Source: Iris pallida
Lineage: Eukaryota > Streptophyta > Magnoliopsida > Asparagales > Iridaceae
Direction of reading: 5' to 3'
NCBI GenBank assembly: GCA_029216955.1
Contig: JANAVB010031417.1
Coordinates: 20,499,278 to 20,563,277, forward strand
Length of the DNA stretch: 64,000 nucleotides
Part shown: in pieces, positions 50,681 to 62,349 of the stretch
How positions within the stretch are numbered: the first letter of the stretch is position 1
How the letters are laid out: each line of letters begins with the position of its first letter
Notes under the pieces: generated by a model
Seen by the model: the letters and a program-made list of their open reading frames with translations, nothing else
What the model was told of the DNA's origin: nothing
Databases searched by the model: none
Made by a program: the position numbers and the translations under genes

Positions 50681-52751
50681 GTCTAATAAATTTATGCTTT
50701 GAATTTGGGCTGACAAAATTTTGGCAGTCCTTTGTTGTCCACAATCCAACTGCAACAAATAGGTTCGAACCCACCAATAATTTTGTTATGAAGCAATATA
50801 TCTCGAATATATTTGTGTGTTCCAAAAATGAAAAAGAAAAACCTCTTAAAACTGGCGTGTTAAGTTTTATTTGAAAAAAAAAAATCTAGAAAAAATAGTT
50901 TGAAATGAAGAGGAGGAAATACAGGGCATCCTATATATATTGACAATGGGCCTGGACTGACCCTTTGTTGCCAGACTCAGCCCTGTGAGACCTGGACCCT
51001 AATCCTGTTCTTCGTGATTCGGTCCAGCCCATGGCCTTTTCTGGCATATCTGCTCGCTTGATATCAATTCCTTTGCTTAGGTCATGTGATGTGATGTACA
51101 TTGGTGTCATAAGGAACTTTAATTTGGTATCAAAGTAATCCACTTTGATCTTTCTGGCACACATTATAAATGGATTCTGCGAAAAGAAAATAAATAATGG
51201 TAGAACTCGAGTGACTTTTGTGGTTATCGGAGAGAGGCATATGATCCTGCCAAGGTGGCAGAAGATTAGTGGATCGAGCCACGATTATTTTTGGCTGACT
51301 GATATTGTTTTGCATATATTACATGTCCAATGTAGTTCTATCTAGCCACTCAGAAGGAGACTTGGAAATCTATAAAGGTTTAGTGATTCTTTTTAGAAGT
51401 TGAATTTGCCGTCCTAGTACTCTAATCTTATTTTAGGTATTTAAAAACTTATAACTCATTTTCTGGATGAATGGATTTTTTTTTTGACGATTCATTGCGA
51501 TCTGGAAGTCAAGTTGTCTACATTCATTATGTTAATATGTCCCAAATCCAACATAGTTTGTTGTAATATATTAACAGTTAGTATAAACCAATGAGTATGA
51601 ATCACTATTTCATTCTCGAATGTATTCAAAATAGTAACCGTTGGATCTGTATTTTTGGACCATACCTTCTTAATACCTTCTTAAGTATTCAATTTCTTAT
51701 GATATTTTGAACTAATCTGTATAGTCTAAAAACACAGATTCCCATCTTTTCTTCCCCAATCTTTTTCCAATATATACATGTTAGCCGTCCCATCACCAAA
51801 TTGTGCAACTAGGTTGTGTGGGTTCTTTCAATATCAACAATTGTCTTTGCTTACTCGAAGCACTAATGGCTTGTAAATTATGCCAGAAGAGTTTTGTTAT
51901 TACATTTTGCTCTGGTTTTTTTTTTTTTTTTTCTTCATTTGCTGCCTATCGATCTTCATCTTTATCGATACCTAACTTTGTAAACATAAAATGCTATAAA
52001 ATTGTGTATTGTTTGTGTTATGAATGAGCTTCTATTGGTACTTCAAAGTATTTTATGTTCACAATCTGAAGATGCTGCCAATTCTAATGCTGCAGGTTGT
52101 GGTGAAAGTCTCATGAGCAAGGTTTTCTTTATCACTATGGCTAGAATTATGCAATCACGGCTGGCCCATGGGATGGGCGGGCTGGACGGCCGTCCCTTAA
52201 TAGACAAGACCTCCAAATATGACGTGGGATTATTTACTTAGTCGGGCCAACTCTTACAATGGGAAGGCTCAAACTGACTATAGACCAACTTAAATAATAC
52301 TCCGTAGTATACTTTAGTAGGAAGGCTCGTAGTGAGTTTAGTAACAAAAATGACAATAATATGGTTCGAACCATAAATCAAAAAATGTATTAAGAGAGTC
52401 ATTGTTACGAGACCAACTAATTTACTTATTATTTTTTTCAAATATTTATTATTAATCTAAAAGTTAATTTTTTTCATTTGTCTCCAAATGATCTTATTTT
52501 TATTTGTCTTATTTGATTGTTAGAAGAAAAAACGTGAATAAGGTTAATCAACTAGTTACTTTTTTTTCATCATTAATTTTCGTAAGTAGATTTTGATTGA
52601 TAAATATTGATATCCAAGAAAATTTTTGATAAAATTCGTTTAGAAAATTTTGATATTTTTCATTTACTCGAAAGTCTCACTTTCAAACCACTCCCTAGGC
52701 CCCTAGAATTCTCTAACCATGCCATCACACATCACTATTACCCAACAAATT
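50681..52751. other. Low-copy intergenic sequence
   Basis: No recognisable gene. Frames are short and lack domain signals. Poly-T runs lie near 51915, and an ATACTCCGTAGTAT motif near 52299. A short open stretch at 52050-52120 ends in AAG|GTTTTC and could be an exon scrap, but nothing supports a gene. Confidence 0.5.
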
Positions 52752-52759
52752 TGATATGC

Positions 52760-52902
52760 TAATGACTAGTCGATCCGTGGGGGTGTAGCCTGTTGGGCAC
52801 ACCAGGGTCCCGTGGGGATGGGCACGGTTCGAATCCTCCCGTAGGCGTTGTTCGCCGATCCAAAGAAAAAGACACCTAAAAAAAAAATACAAATAAAAAT
52901 AA
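52760..52902 (+). mobile_element. tRNA-derived SINE
   Basis: An A-box-like TGTAGCCTGTTGG (52784-52796) and a perfect B box GGTTCGAATCC (52826-52836) are followed by an A-rich tail (52876-52900). TGATATGC flanks it at 52752-52759 and 52903-52910, consistent with an 8-bp target duplication. At 143 bp it is typical for a plant SINE. Confidence 0.7.
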
Positions 52903-52910
52903 TGATATGC

Positions 52911-54051
52911 ATATTGTACATGTTAGAAACTAAAGACTAATCTGCTCCATAATTCTAATAGCAACTGATGTTGCCAACATTACAATAACAGAATGGTGAA
53001 GGATAGACACAATTATTGTGCATAAATACTCAACGATGGAGAGAAGAAAGACTCTGAACTTGCCAATAAATACTCAACAATCCGCAGAAAACACAAGTAA
53101 GATGAGATGCGATGTTTAACAAACGTGCGCAGGTTGTTCAGTAACGAGGACATTCAAATTTATTGTGATAAGTGGTTGAATCAGAAAAATCAAGAGATAA
53201 TATTGATCCATATGTCACGCGCGAGATTTTTCATTCCAAGGTTTAGTTGGAAGCTTCTCAAATTCTCCAGAGTGTGGTGGATTCTTCCTGAAATCTCTAA
53301 AATTCTCCATATTTTGGTGAAGTCTTCATGAAAATCCCTAGTAGCGTCCCTATCTTTATAGAAGTTTTAGAATCTTCTCCTCATGTAAAAATATCTTAGG
53401 CCTAGAACTCTCTCTATTATGTTATATAATATTAAAGTTTTAACCTTCCTTTTTTTTTGCTCTGCATTTCTCATTATCGTTTTAGCGATCTAGCTAAGCG
53501 TTTGAAAAAGAATTGCACTAGTATTCGAGTAGGAAGTTCGTGTGTTGTAGGGAATGAGGTGTAAGTAAAAACAATAGTCAGTAGCACATAGCGATCTTTA
53601 TATATATTATTTTCTTCTTCTTTTCTGATATTTAACCGACCTCTACAATGTCGAGTGTTTATTCTAAAATTGAGCCCAAAGGAGTTGGGAGTCGATTGAA
53701 GATGTCGGCATGTTTTTTTCACAAGAATGGTAGGTATGGTTTTGATACTTGGGATGCATTTTCTTCGTCCTTGCATGTGTTAGCCTTATGCAATTTTTTA
53801 AGTAGTCCATCCCAGTTATAGTTTCTGGATCCGCTCCTGCTTATGAATGCTATTACTGAATGTCTAGACTCTGAAAGCACTTCAAAGTATTGACAAAACC
53901 TAACCATTAATTGGATCTGGTGAAGCATTGCCAGGCTACAACTTAATATATTTCCTTATATATGTCTCGTAGAGCAATCTGCAGGTTCAATGGTATTAAA
54001 GTTTTTCAGTGTTGTAACAGCAATAGTGACAACAAAACCTTTGCTCCATAT
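52911..54051. other. Intergenic sequence, nothing recognised
   Basis: AT-rich sequence without a supported gene or repeat. The longest frame (100 codons, minus strand near 53474-53776) has no domain signal. Confidence 0.5.
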
Positions 54052-54059
54052 AACTAGAC

Positions 54060-54528
54060 CAGGGGCGGAGCCAGGATTTTGGAACATGGTGGGCTAGCTA
54101 ATAATTACTACAAGGTTCTAAAAAAAATTTGCCAAAAATTTGTCTGAGTTCCTTTGTAAATTCGATGATATTCGACAGAATTTTCTTTGTAAATTTAAGC
54201 CTAAAATTTGGTAATGTTTACTTATTAAAAATTTAGGCCAGAGCAGGAGAGCAGCCGTTGCCGGCTGCAGCGCGCGTCGGTCGACATCGGCGTTCGGCTG
54301 GAGAGGGAGAGCAGCCGCAGCTGCCTACTAGGTTTGGCGGTCGCCGGTCGAGAGTAAGGGATTAACAATTTAGTCATGGAAGAAAGTGTTGTGATGCGTT
54401 GACGTGGGAGCAAGGGATGTGTTGGAGAACTGGGTTGTGCTACATCCTTCTCATTGAATTTTTTTTTTTACCTTTTTCTTTTAAGCTTGCACTGGGCTAC
54501 AGTGCAGCTATAGTGTGCCTCCACCCTG
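54060..54528. mobile_element. hAT-like MITE (469 bp)
   Basis: The left end CAGGGGCGGAGCCAGGAT and the right end (reverse complement) CAGGGTGGAGGCACAC are imperfect inverted repeats. Flanks AACTAGAC and ACTGAGAC can be aligned with one inserted base. CAGGG termini are typical of hAT elements. A GC-rich patch at 54235-54350 gives spurious frames. No transposase. Confidence 0.6.
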
Positions 54529-55259
54529 ACTGAGACCAATCAGCATAGTCATATTTTCTTACTGTTAAACCTCAAAAGCAGTCAATGCTCAGGCTTCATG
54601 AAATCTGTTAGGTTGTGTGGAGCCTAATTTGCTGAACCCTCCTAGTTTGATCGCTTTAGTAATTTATTATTTTCCCAAGTATATGCTGGATATTTCACAT
54701 ATAATTAAGTCGTTCTAATAACCTATGCCTATAAAAGGAGTATTAGAACATAACTTGTATAATTAACTTGTATAGGACACAACTTGTATATGATCTTCAG
54801 AACATAGTAGAAATTTCGTATACAGCAGCTGCTGTGTACGTAGCTTTTATTTGAGAAATGAACCACGTTAAAATTTGTGTTTTTATGTTTTCCTTTTCGT
54901 CTTTTTTATTGCTTTTTTTTTTCCTGTGTAAATCGCAAAAGGGATCAGAAATCCCTACAAAACACAGTTCATTACATCCACGAGCAGTTCCGACGCAATG
55001 TGACATGTCGGTGATGCAAAATTAAAGATGAATCCTTCAGTTAGCAATAGCTTTCGTTGCTACACTTTAATTTCCTTTTCGTTTGTTCATGAGGTTGCTT
55101 CTGAATGTTGTAGTCCAATTGTACAATATCAACCACCGAAGCCACAAGAGTACTATGTTGGATGGCAAATCTTCCATTCATCCAACATGAATTCCAAGTT
55201 CTATACAGGGCCTGGGTTAATATAAACAACCAACAAGAAATCAAACACCAGCCATTAAT
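54529..55259. other. Intergenic sequence with an isolated TATA-like box
   Basis: CCTATAAAAGG at about 54728-54738 is a good TATA match, followed by three AACTTGTATA repeats (54753-54790). No gene follows. Otherwise nothing recognised. Confidence 0.35.
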
Positions 55260-56846
55260 TCAAGCGACAGGGCCGGCCCGGAATATTTTAATGTCCAAGA
55301 CGAAATTTAAAATGATGTCCCTTGTTCAAAAGATATATTGAAAATAAAGAATCATTTTTTTTTTTGAAAAATTTCAATATCTCATTATCATGAACATGTC
55401 ATATATTTAGGGTCTCGTTAAAACCTCGCGTCATTCGAGGAAAGAGTGCTCTAGCAACTTAAGTACAAGCGTCTTGACCACGTTTAAACACAATATCATC
55501 AAAATGTTCGACAAAATCAATAAAAATTTCTAGACACAAGAAACCTACTAACTTCCAATAATCTAACCAACTTCTAATAAACTGTAGAATGTACATGAAA
55601 CTTGCATTAGAAATTGTATCTATACATAAGAAATCTGATAGATCAATAACAAGTCGAAGACAAACAAGTACCAAAATTAGTAGGATCAATAACAAGTCAT
55701 TAGAAAATAATCTCTTTTAGATAGAACTATAAATCTGAATGCTCTACTCATCCTGATGTAAATATGCCACATAACGTTGTTGACCTTGCTTCCATTAAAG
55801 CATAGACTTGAATCTATTCGTTCATACACTACATTGATTTTCTCTAGTACATGAGTATGCAAATGCGACCGGTTGAATCTTCCTAAGACAACTAGTATAT
55901 TATAACTTCAGTTTTTAAACAGAGGAAAGCATAAATTAGCAACAACAACAAAAAGTAGCATCCAACTAAGTTATGAACCCATACAGAATTAAATTATGAA
56001 AGTTGTCACTCTTATGTGCAACGTGCATCTGTAATTGATAGGGAAAAACATAATTCTCACATCTATGATATAAAATTGATAAATCACCATCAGACGATAG
56101 GTGTCCTGTGATTAAACGACAGAAGTTATGAGACATTATGAGATGTAGCCTTAACTAGCATTTTAAATGAAAGTCTTGCTGAAATGATGAAATATCAGGT
56201 TCATATTGATACCTCTGTCTCACCTTCTCGTCCTCTTCCAGTCAAAAAACAAGCAAAGCTGCAGAGGCCAGAGAGAGTTCTTCCATGGCCTTCTTCGCGT
56301 AGTCTGACATCGCAGTTCCTATGGAGGAGTTAGGAGAAGATATTAAAAAAAATAGAAATTTGTGGTTCAATTTATAAACCAATCTGCCAAAGAAAGAAAG
56401 GAAAGAGAGAACTAAAATTTACAATTTAAAAAAAAAGTACCGTTGTCCATGGAAAATCGGAAACAACGAGAAGAAGAGAAATAGGAAGAGACAGCACAAC
56501 CGGAAGACATTTTTTTCTTTTTTTTCAAAGCCTCTAAATTTTCAAATCCCGTGCGGAAGAGGAATATGAAGCGTTGATGTCTAATTAGTTTCCCAAATCC
56601 CATACGGAAGGAATAGGAAGCGTTGTGTCGCTGCTGTGCGCCCATATTTGCTGCTACTGTGCCCCATATTCTATTTGCTAAGTCTCTCATACGAGCCGCT
56701 TTGGGGCCATTCCATAGTCCTTTACTAGTTTGTAGAAGGCATATATACTATTATGCTAACTTTGAAAATTTTTGGGGCCCCTTGGACTTTGGGGACCCAG
56801 GCCCAAGTCGTGTCTGCCCCTCCCCCGCGCCGCCCCTGTCAAGCGA
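55260..56846. mobile_element. Non-autonomous hAT element with exact 8-bp target duplication
   Basis: The element spans 55268-56838 (1571 bp). The left end CAGGGCCGGCCCGG and the right end (reverse complement) CAGGGGCGGCGCGG are imperfect inverted repeats. TCAAGCGA flanks it at 55260-55267 and 56839-56846, an exact 8-bp duplication as expected for hAT. The interior is AT-rich, with short frames only and no transposase. A GGGGCCCC...GGGACCCAGGCCC block lies near the right end. Confidence 0.85.
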
Positions 56847-57277
56847 ACTGCGCGCGTAGTATGATCACATTGGTACGCAGGAGTCAGTCTTGCTATATAT
56901 GTCGATCGAACCGATCGATTCAAGCTTCATTCTGACAACTTTGCGGTCCAGTAATTATCAATCACCAATATAATTAAGCGAAGATTACTTGCTACCAAGT
57001 TACTACAAAAGCAGTCAATGCTTAGGATTCACTGTGCCCATGGCCATGGGGAAACTCCACACTTGTGCGTTCAATCTTTGATGCCCACATGACAGAAAAG
57101 AATTCAAATTCTCAGCCAGCGACACGCCTATGTCTTTAGGTCCAAAGCAGAGGCACAAGAGAGAGTATAGGAAAAGATGAAAGCTACACCACCTCAAAGT
57201 TCTTGATTAGTACACCCACACCCCTTCACTAAACTAATCGCATATTAGGATTGCTGGTGAGCAAATGAAAGCCACAT

Positions 57278-57310
57278 GAGCGAGCGAGCGAGCGAGAGCG
57301 CGCGCGCGCG
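57278..57310. repeat. (GCGA)n and (CG)n microsatellite
   Basis: GAGC/GCGA units run into a pure CG run. Confidence 0.9.
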
Positions 57311-57375
57311 GTGGAGGCCTCTGCACGGGGATTTCTTTGTTTATTCGCACGCACTTGACAGTGTGCCCATCTTCA

Positions 57376-57567
57376 GGATTGGAAAATGCTAACTTGCCTG
57401 CAGGCGGGCTGGCCTGCCCGCCTGCATGGCCGAACTCCATTGACCCCTCCCCCCCTTTGCATGGGGTCCCATGTCAGTTGACCTGCCAATGGAGCGGCGC
57501 CACGTGACGAACGGGCTGGCTCGCAGCGGACAAGGTAGCAGGGCCCGGATTGGAAAATGCTAACTTG
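57376..57567. repeat. 21-bp direct repeats around a 150-bp GC-rich block
   Basis: GGATTGGAAAATGCTAACTT plus G occurs at 57376-57396 and 57547-57567. The block between them begins with an inverted repeat (GCAGGCGGGC/GCCCGCCTGC, 57400-57425). It could be an insertion with a long duplication or a local rearrangement. Confidence 0.6.
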
Positions 57568-57960
57568 GATTAGCTCTATTACGATGATCTGTCGTACTGG
57601 TATTAGCTTGCCTGCACGGACGTAATTACAGACACGGATACGGTACTGATACCGAAACAACGCCTTTTTGACATGGAACCTACGAATGGATATGGTTATA
57701 CTAATAGATAAGCACAATATGCTCGCTTCATTTGGGGTTGTATATATTTTCTCAACTTTGATTTGATATTTTTTAATTTTATTTGGTTCATTGTTTTTGT
57801 TTTTGATCCCGAGAAAAAAAGAAAAAATAAAGTGGATGTTTATATATGTTTTAGATAGTAATTATCTCATGTACAATTTTAGAAATAATTTGGCAGCAGA
57901 AGGCACAAGTTTGTCAGTGTTAAAGAAAGCACATGGAAACTTTTGCTGTATGTATAACAC

Positions 57961-58347
57961 AATTTTATAAGAATAATGTTGTTCATACCTCTAAATTGTC
58001 TAAATCATTCTTCCTTATGTGGCAGCTGACATATCATGTTAAATAATATTATGTGTCATATGATATGATAAATTTTAAGCAAAAAATAATAATTACCCAA
58101 AAAATTTTATGTTAATATTAATATTAATGTTAATGTTAATATTAATATTATTTTTAATGTTAACGTTAATATTCATTTTAATGTTAATGCTAATATTAAT
58201 GTTAATAATAATTTTAATTTTGATGTTAATTTTAAATTGTGTCATGTCAGTTGTTACATCAACATGTCACATCAGCTGCCACATAAGAAAGGATAATTTG
58301 GAGGGACAATTTAGAGGAACGAATATCATTATTCTTTTTATAAAATA
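57961..58347. mobile_element. Long-TIR MITE with a TTAAT-repeat core
   Basis: The left arm (about 57961-58040) and right arm (about 58262-58347) are inverted copies, sharing ATTTTATA, GAATAATG, CCTCTAAATTGT and CTTATGTGGCAGCTG in order. The core, 58108-58245, is a degenerate TTAATR hexamer run. It has no coding sequence. The target duplication is not clear. The superfamily is uncertain; Mutator-like is possible because of the long arms. Confidence 0.65.
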
Positions 58348-58462
58348 GTTATTTCCAACAACTCCTTGATAATTCGATGTTTAGAATTATTTATCATTTA
58401 TATAGTTTATTAATATCTTTGTTAGTTTAAAAAATGTTTACTGACAAATACACATGTTTATG

Positions 58463-60451
58463 TGTAAAACCCCCTATTTCTATATAGAAATTTTTATATT
58501 TTATTTAGTAATTTTGATATTCATAAGTACTTGATCTTATATAGTATGTATTGCAAGACAATAATATTCTATATTACTTGCTTCAAAATATTTTTCAAAA
58601 AAAAAAAAAATACTCATAAGGATATAATTAAGTTTATAATTTATTTTAGGATTTTCTTGTATTTTAATGGCTTATGAATGTAAGTATTACTATATAAGTA
58701 TACAAATATATAAGAGTATATATATATAAGTAAAGAGAAAAAAAATATATATATAAGTTTTAGTTAACAGTAACGCACTGTTCACGAAGTGAACAGTAAC
58801 GCAAATAGCCCGACCCCCTCATTCCTTCCTTCCCGCGAACAAAACGATTTTGAAGATTTGATTGAATCAAATCTTAAGCCTATTCATCCTCTCCTCATCC
58901 TAATCCTTCTCCTCTTCATATCGGCCCATTCTTGTGTGTAATAGGAATCGAATCCGAATCCAAGAAGGATTTAAACATCCTATATTAACATGCGCAACTA
59001 GGGTTCTTCACAAAAATTATTCATCTACACTCGTCCCCAATCCCGATCTTCGACTCCAGAACGACGCAGACACCCCCGCACCTCGCCTCGGCCGTCTGCA
59101 TGCCGTTGGAAGCCGTCGCACCACCGGACGACAGCCCAAACCCGACCGCATACACAGCCACGTTCTGTGTTCGCGCACGCCTGGTACCATAGTTCTCGAT
59201 CTGAATTCTTCTTATATAATGAATCGATTTCGATTTTGTAACTAGTTCTGGAAACCCTATGCATCCCCCTTCGAAACCCTCCAAAGGGAATTCGACATAC
59301 CCCCTTGATTGATCGTTAAATCGACGCGAAGTCGTCGAGAAAACTGCCCCAAAGGCAGAGCATACGACCAGTGAAGGACCCCTTTTTCGAGTAGGATTGT
59401 GAGCAGTTTACTAGTATTTCTGGATAGTTTCTGAACAGAGTTTTAGAACACTTATAGGACTATCGACCCCTTCTTTTAGATTAATTTATAACTCACTGTC
59501 TACGAAAATATCTGATGTTAAAGTTCGAGAAAAACCACTTTTAACTGTGAAAATTTTATTAAAAACTTTCCGATACGGCGTGCGTCCCGACAAATCGGGC
59601 GACATGGTCGCACACTATACACATCGAAAGGCGCGTATGGATGTTGCTGACGTGTGGGAACTGAAGGAACTCGATTTCGTTGTGCGTGTGCGACGAAATC
59701 AGTGCGTATCCGTCGAGATACCCCCCGTATTGACGTTTTGCAAACTTGGTCATAACTTCGTGCACGTTCGTCAGATCGACGCGAAACTTATGCCAACAGG
59801 ACCGTATCGATTTTCTGGTCCCGTATACTAAGTTTGGTCAGATTCTGAGAAGGTTGATCGGAACGCCAATTTGGCTGGCCCGCGATCCGATCCAACGGAT
59901 GATTTTGTGCATGGCTCATCGGAATCCAAAATTGGACATACCGTTGGGTTCGTCTCCTCAAACCGGATCTGTAGACATATAGTTTGACGACTTTAGAGAC
60001 CGTAGACATTGGCACACATTTCGGTGCAAAACGGGTCCAACGACGGACATCGTTTTAATCCAAAATTATGATTTTGTTCCTGTTCCAGAATTTGACTTTT
60101 GGACAGGCATTTCCTAGATATATCACTTATTCCGAACACGTTCTTGATGTTTGTTTCATCATCCAGAGTTGTTTGGAGATTGTGACATTTCTTTTGCTGA
60201 CATTGTGATTCTTGGACTTGCCACCTTCGCACCATCAGGCAAGATACCTTGCCACCTTACTCTGTGGTTATTATATTCTTATTTTTAGTTGTTATTTTCA
60301 GCATTTCTTATTTGTTGATATTATAAAACTGTGCGTACAGGTCACACTTGGGTCCAAGCGACTCTATCGGTCGTTTTCTTGTTTTTATTTATTTCTCTTG
60401 CATTGACTTAGTATAGTGACCACCCATTGTTGATGAGGTATTGGTATATCT
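58463..60451 (+). repeat. Giant LTR E, 5' part
   Basis: It starts TGTAAAACCCCC, aligned with the starts of LTRs A-C, with an AT-rich opening. It contains a perfect hairpin (58777-58797), and near 59850-60180 sequence related to the 159-bp array region of LTR C (CGGTGCAAAACGG, GGCTCATCGGAATC, ATACCGTTGGGTTCG). It is cut at 60451 by element H. No polypurine tract precedes it, so it is a 5' or solo LTR. No gene seen. Confidence 0.65.
58777..58797. other. Perfect 9-bp hairpin in LTR E
   Basis: ACTGTTCAC and GTGAACAGT are separated by GAA. AACAGTAACGCA occurs on both sides as a direct repeat. Function unknown. Confidence 0.8.
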
Positions 60452-62289
60452 TGTCACGCCCCGAGTCGACAAACCGTTCGTCCCCGGTGTTACTTTGCCG
60501 ATTCGATCGTCCTCGCTAAGGCGTGATGCCGCACGAGCCTGGAGTTGCGCTCGTGCAAGGCAAGATGACAAGTTCTCAAATGGTTATCGTTAAATTTTGA
60601 TATTAATACGCCAAGTCGAAACTTCACAATTCACATCAGAATATAAGACGCAGTATAGGAAGATAGAAATGCTTTTCATTCATAGCTTGCAACGAAGTGC
60701 AAGTCGTAATTTACATTGGATGCCGTTGCGGCTACATTGATTGAAAACAGAAAGAAGATACATTCGATAAGTTGCCTGAACTAACGCTTGCCGTCCCATA
60801 TATTCGCCCCTTTATACATAAGCCGTCGACTTGAATTGGCTTCAAAATACTTCAGTATAGGAAGAGCTTCAAAACGCCTCTCCGCACTTTAGCTCCAGTT
60901 TAGTTGGGCGCGCCCGTCGCACCTGGGGAAATTGGGGGAATGGGATTAGCACACTTGCTAAGTGGACGAGACGAACCCACTCGTCTAAACCGACTCTGAT
61001 TGTTAGGTAGGCATGCTTTAGAGTTGTCTTTCTATTAGAACTAAATGAATTCAGTTCATATTCGATAGCCATCTTTGCGTAATAAAGCATACAGTGAAAC
61101 ATAGCAGTTTATCATATTTCTTACCACGGCCGTGCTCGTCCCTGCATGAAAACAGAGATAATATTTACCCTGCATAAGACAATAGGTGAGCATGCTACTA
61201 TCTTATATGTGGTCATTGATGTTACACATCACGTGGGACTATCTCAACGGCATTTCGGCCCGCTCAGTCTAGGTTGCAAGCCTGACTGACGGTCCCGTAA
61301 TGCATCAGTGCCGAAGCACGATTATTCATTCCTCCTAGGTCGAGTCGATTCCGATGCCCCGGATATCGATTCGAGGAAAATATCAACTTGTGCACAAGCT
61401 GTCCATGACCATGCCAATGCGTGAACAGTTTATATATGCAACCAGTTTTGTATAGCGCGGACAGTATAGAACGACACTATCATTTCCCCCAACTCATGCA
61501 ACGTTTCATTTTCCCCAAGCCGTACTCCGATTTAGCGTCCCGTAGGCACCAAATTGTCCGAGGCATCATAACCCACGATCGACGTTTCATAATATTTTGC
61601 AGCACGTAAAATAGTCTATCTTTTTACTAGAACCTTAAACTTTCTGGTTTATGTGATAGACTTGTATTTTCAGAGTAAATTTCTCTAAATCGATACGTTT
61701 TCCCGAGTTCTTGGACTTAGTGGATTGGCATGCAATTAACTTGGCATCGTTCGATTTGAATGAATTCGAAGCAAGGAATAAGTTTGCGGGACAGAGTAGA
61801 AAAGAAGGGGCCGAATCACCCACCGATCACTTTGCTTTGTGCAGGTCGTCGAAGCGCTACGCAACGTCAATCCTTAGTTACGCGAGCTCCTGCAATGCAT
61901 CAACACTTGGTTAGATTTCCTTCTTTTCCCCTTGCATCGAAATTTGTAATTGCATCCATGAAAACGACGCGAAAGCACTTCAATCAAGCCAAGCGGCAAA
62001 GCTCCAAGAAAACCATACAGCGGTCCGGTCCCGTCGAAGGGACTCTTATAGAGAGCTCGCGCGCCGAGACGCAGCCCGCTGCATCTAGGACTTGTTCCAA
62101 CAGAAGTCGTTCCATTAGTTGGATCGATTCTCGTATCTTCCGTCCAAATCGAATTGAATCGATGCCGCAAGACGTTAACGTTTACCAAGCTTAGCGATCG
62201 AGTCAGATGGCCATCTGAGTTCCCGACCGATCTGACTCGGCGCTAGCATATTATGAAGTTCCGTCGCCTATCGAAAGCGGGGCGCTACA
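60452..62289 (-). repeat. Element H 3' LTR (1838 bp)
   Basis: On the minus strand it starts TGTAGCGCCCCGC at 62289 and ends GGCGTGACA at 60452. The last 120 bp closely match LTR F. The sequence before the LTR (GACGAAACTTTTTCTTAGTGG) occupies the place of the polypurine tract but is poor in purine runs. No coding sequence. Confidence 0.8.
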
Positions 62290-62349
62290 TAATATACCAC
62301 TAAGAAAAAGTTTCGTCCCGAAACTTAAGAACAAGGGTCGGACCTTAAT

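Larger units (their letters stand above)
56847..57960. other. Intergenic sequence with GC-rich patch
   Basis: No supported gene. It contains a (GCGA)n/(CG)n microsatellite at 57278-57310, a GC-rich inverted repeat at 57400-57425 and a 21-bp direct repeat at 57376 and 57547. Confidence 0.5.

Noticed and set aside
52002..52241. 79-codon plus-strand frame with a possible exon end at AAG|GT
   Set aside because: No domain, no partner exon and no codon pattern; too weak for a gene call.
52784..52836. tRNA gene
   Set aside because: A and B boxes are present, but no cloverleaf can be paired, and the A-rich tail and flanking duplication fit a SINE.
54728..54738. Host gene promoter with TATAAAA
   Set aside because: No open frame or splice pattern follows within 1 kb.
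56412..56690. 92-codon minus-strand frame inside the hAT element
   Set aside because: It contains a poly-Lys run from an A-tract and shows no hAT transposase motifs.
58109..58348. Leu/Ile/Met-rich frame resembling a membrane peptide
   Set aside because: It is a translation of the TTAATR repeat core of the MITE.
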